Assembly: GCA_030591195.1 (NCBI GenBank)
Contig: JAUVBO010000189.1
Coordinates: 1 to 6,263 of the forward strand
Direction: 5' to 3'
DNA: 6,263 nucleotides
Source: Pseudomonadota bacterium
Lineage (GTDB): Bacteria > Myxococcota > Polyangia > GCA-2747355 > JACKDQ01
The notes beneath the pieces are model-generated. The model had not been told where the DNA came from. It did no database searches and saw nothing but the letters and a program-made list of their open reading frames with translations. Position 1 is the first letter of the stretch. Every line of letters begins with the position of its first letter. The translations under genes and the position numbers were made by a program. Positions 5,582-6,263 of this stretch are shown piece after piece.

Positions 5582-6244
5582 ATGGATCGGTCCGAGCGGC
5601 AGGCGCTGCTGTCACGTCTCCGCGCCGACGCGGCGCGGATCGCCGACCGGTTCGACCTGCGCTTCAGCGCCATCGACGCCGAGCATCCGCGGGTCAAGTC
5701 GCGCTACGGGGTCTGCTACGAGACCGGCCTGATCAAGATCAGGCTCAACCACGCCAAGACCGGCAAGCCGCTGAAGTACTCGAGCCTGGTCGACACCCTC
5801 TGTCACGAGCTGGCCCACCTGCGCCACTTCAACCACGGCGCCGAGTTCAAGGCGTTCTTCCTGCAGCTGCTGGCGTGGACGCGCCGGCAAGGGATCTACC
5901 AGCCCTCACCCCGCCAGCGTCGGGGCAGGAAGCCCGATCGCACCGCGTCGATCGCAAGCGCCCAGCCCCGGCGGCGTGATGGCGTCCCGGTGTTCGGCGA
6001 TCCCGAGCCCGCGCGCCCTGGCCCACCGCCCTGGCAACGGCTCGCCGAGGACAGGCCCACGAGTCCTTCGGAGACGACCGAGGGGGGAGACCTGCCGCTC
6101 TGGTGCCTCCCGGTGGCGACGGCCAAGCCCCGGACCGAGGCCAGACGTGCGACGGGGGCCAGGCCTGCGGCGGGCAAAGGACGAAGGCGTCCGACGGTCA
6201 AGCCGCCAAGGCCGCTCGCGCGACAGCTCAGCCTCTTCGACTGA
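5582..6244 (+). CDS. WLM/SprT-like zinc metalloprotease with C-terminal sliding-clamp-binding motif
   Basis: A 220-residue soluble protein. Residues about 1-107 form a compact zincin domain: RYGVCYETGLIKIRLNH at 41-57, then DTLCHELAHLRHFNHGAEF at 71-89. The HELAH motif (His75, Glu76, His79) and His85 give HExxH-x5-H spacing as in WLM/Wss1 and YgjP-like proteins; E. coli SprT has a longer gap. Wss1 and SPRTN degrade proteins crosslinked to DNA, so a similar role is plausible. Residues about 108-214 are basic, Pro/Arg/Ala-rich and probably disordered, with an isolated hydrophobic patch DLPLWCLP at 170-177. The last six residues are QLSLFD; QLSLF (215-219) matches the consensus peptide that binds the bacterial DnaN clamp. 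ATG at 5582 is the only good start near the domain. It lies 59 bases after the PEGA gene and is probably a separate function. A UTP-hydrolase-like YgjP role is an alternative. Confidence 0.87.
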   Translation: MDRSERQALLSRLRADAARIADRFDLRFSAIDAEHPRVKSRYGVCYETGLIKIRLNHAKTGKPLKYSSLVDTLCHELAHLRHFNHGAEFKAFFLQLLAWTRRQGIYQPSPRQRRGRKPDRTASIASAQPRRRDGVPVFGDPEPARPGPPPWQRLAEDRPTSPSETTEGGDLPLWCLPVATAKPRTEARRATGARPAAGKGRRRPTVKPPRPLARQLSLFD

Positions 6245-6248
6245 CCCT

Positions 6249-6263
6249 TGGCCGTGACGGCCA
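6249..6263 (+). terminator. Hairpin just after the zincin gene, possible terminator cut by window edge
   Basis: TGGCCG, a TGA loop, then CGGCCA form a perfect 6-bp stem starting 5 bases after the stop codon. A following T-tract cannot be seen because the window ends here, so an intrinsic terminator is only suggested. Confidence 0.4.

Noticed and set aside
4248..5615. A 455-codon open frame on the minus strand, antisense to the PEGA gene
   Set aside because: It lies opposite genes with clear domains and signal peptides, has Arg/Gly/Gln-rich composition without recognisable motifs, and is typical of antisense frames in high-GC DNA.

Overview
The window looks like chromosomal DNA from a high-GC Myxococcota or related deltaproteobacterial lineage. 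This is an inference from content: strongly GC-biased third codon positions, lipoproteins with Asp/Gly/Pro-rich linkers and thrombospondin type 3 repeats, a PEGA-domain protein with a two-helix tail, and a Big_5-like lipoprotein. No rRNA, tRNA, CRISPR array, insertion sequence or integrase was seen. Seven protein genes fill almost the whole window, and the longest gap is the 167-base divergent intergenic region at 3260-3426.

Left half, minus strand (3259 down to 1): four genes read leftwards as one tight operon. In transcription order they are an outer-membrane lipoprotein with two Ig-like domains (3259-2441), a soluble GAF-GGDEF diguanylate cyclase (2424-1360), a PPC/DUF296-fold protein with a long disordered linker and a C-terminal SH3/Tudor-like barrel (1363-431), and an outer-membrane beta-barrel protein that runs off the window (434-1). 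Gaps are 16 bases, then two 4-base overlaps (GTGA and ATGA), so translational coupling is likely. The operon combines an envelope sensor or scaffold, a c-di-GMP synthase, a possible regulatory protein and an envelope protein. A signalling link between them is plausible but unproven.

Right half, plus strand (3427 to 5522): a secreted, probably lipid-anchored protein with a Cys-rich module, a TSP3 calcium-binding repeat and a LamG-like domain is followed, with a one-base TGATG stop/start overlap, by a PEGA-domain envelope protein. The two gene sets diverge from the region 3260-3426. That region carries a good sigma70-like promoter for the plus-strand pair, a short hairpin, and a pair of AATTCAG direct repeats overlapping the promoter -10.

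Far right (5582-6244): a separate gene encodes a small zinc metalloprotease-like protein with HELAH-x5-H spacing, as in WLM/Wss1, SprT-like and YgjP-like zincins. A basic disordered tail ends in the residues QLSLFD. QLSLF is the consensus bacterial sliding-clamp (DnaN) binding pentapeptide. This combination suggests a clamp-recruited DNA-protein-crosslink protease, a bacterial parallel to eukaryotic SPRTN with its PCNA-binding motif, and is the most interesting observation here. A hairpin follows the gene at the window edge.
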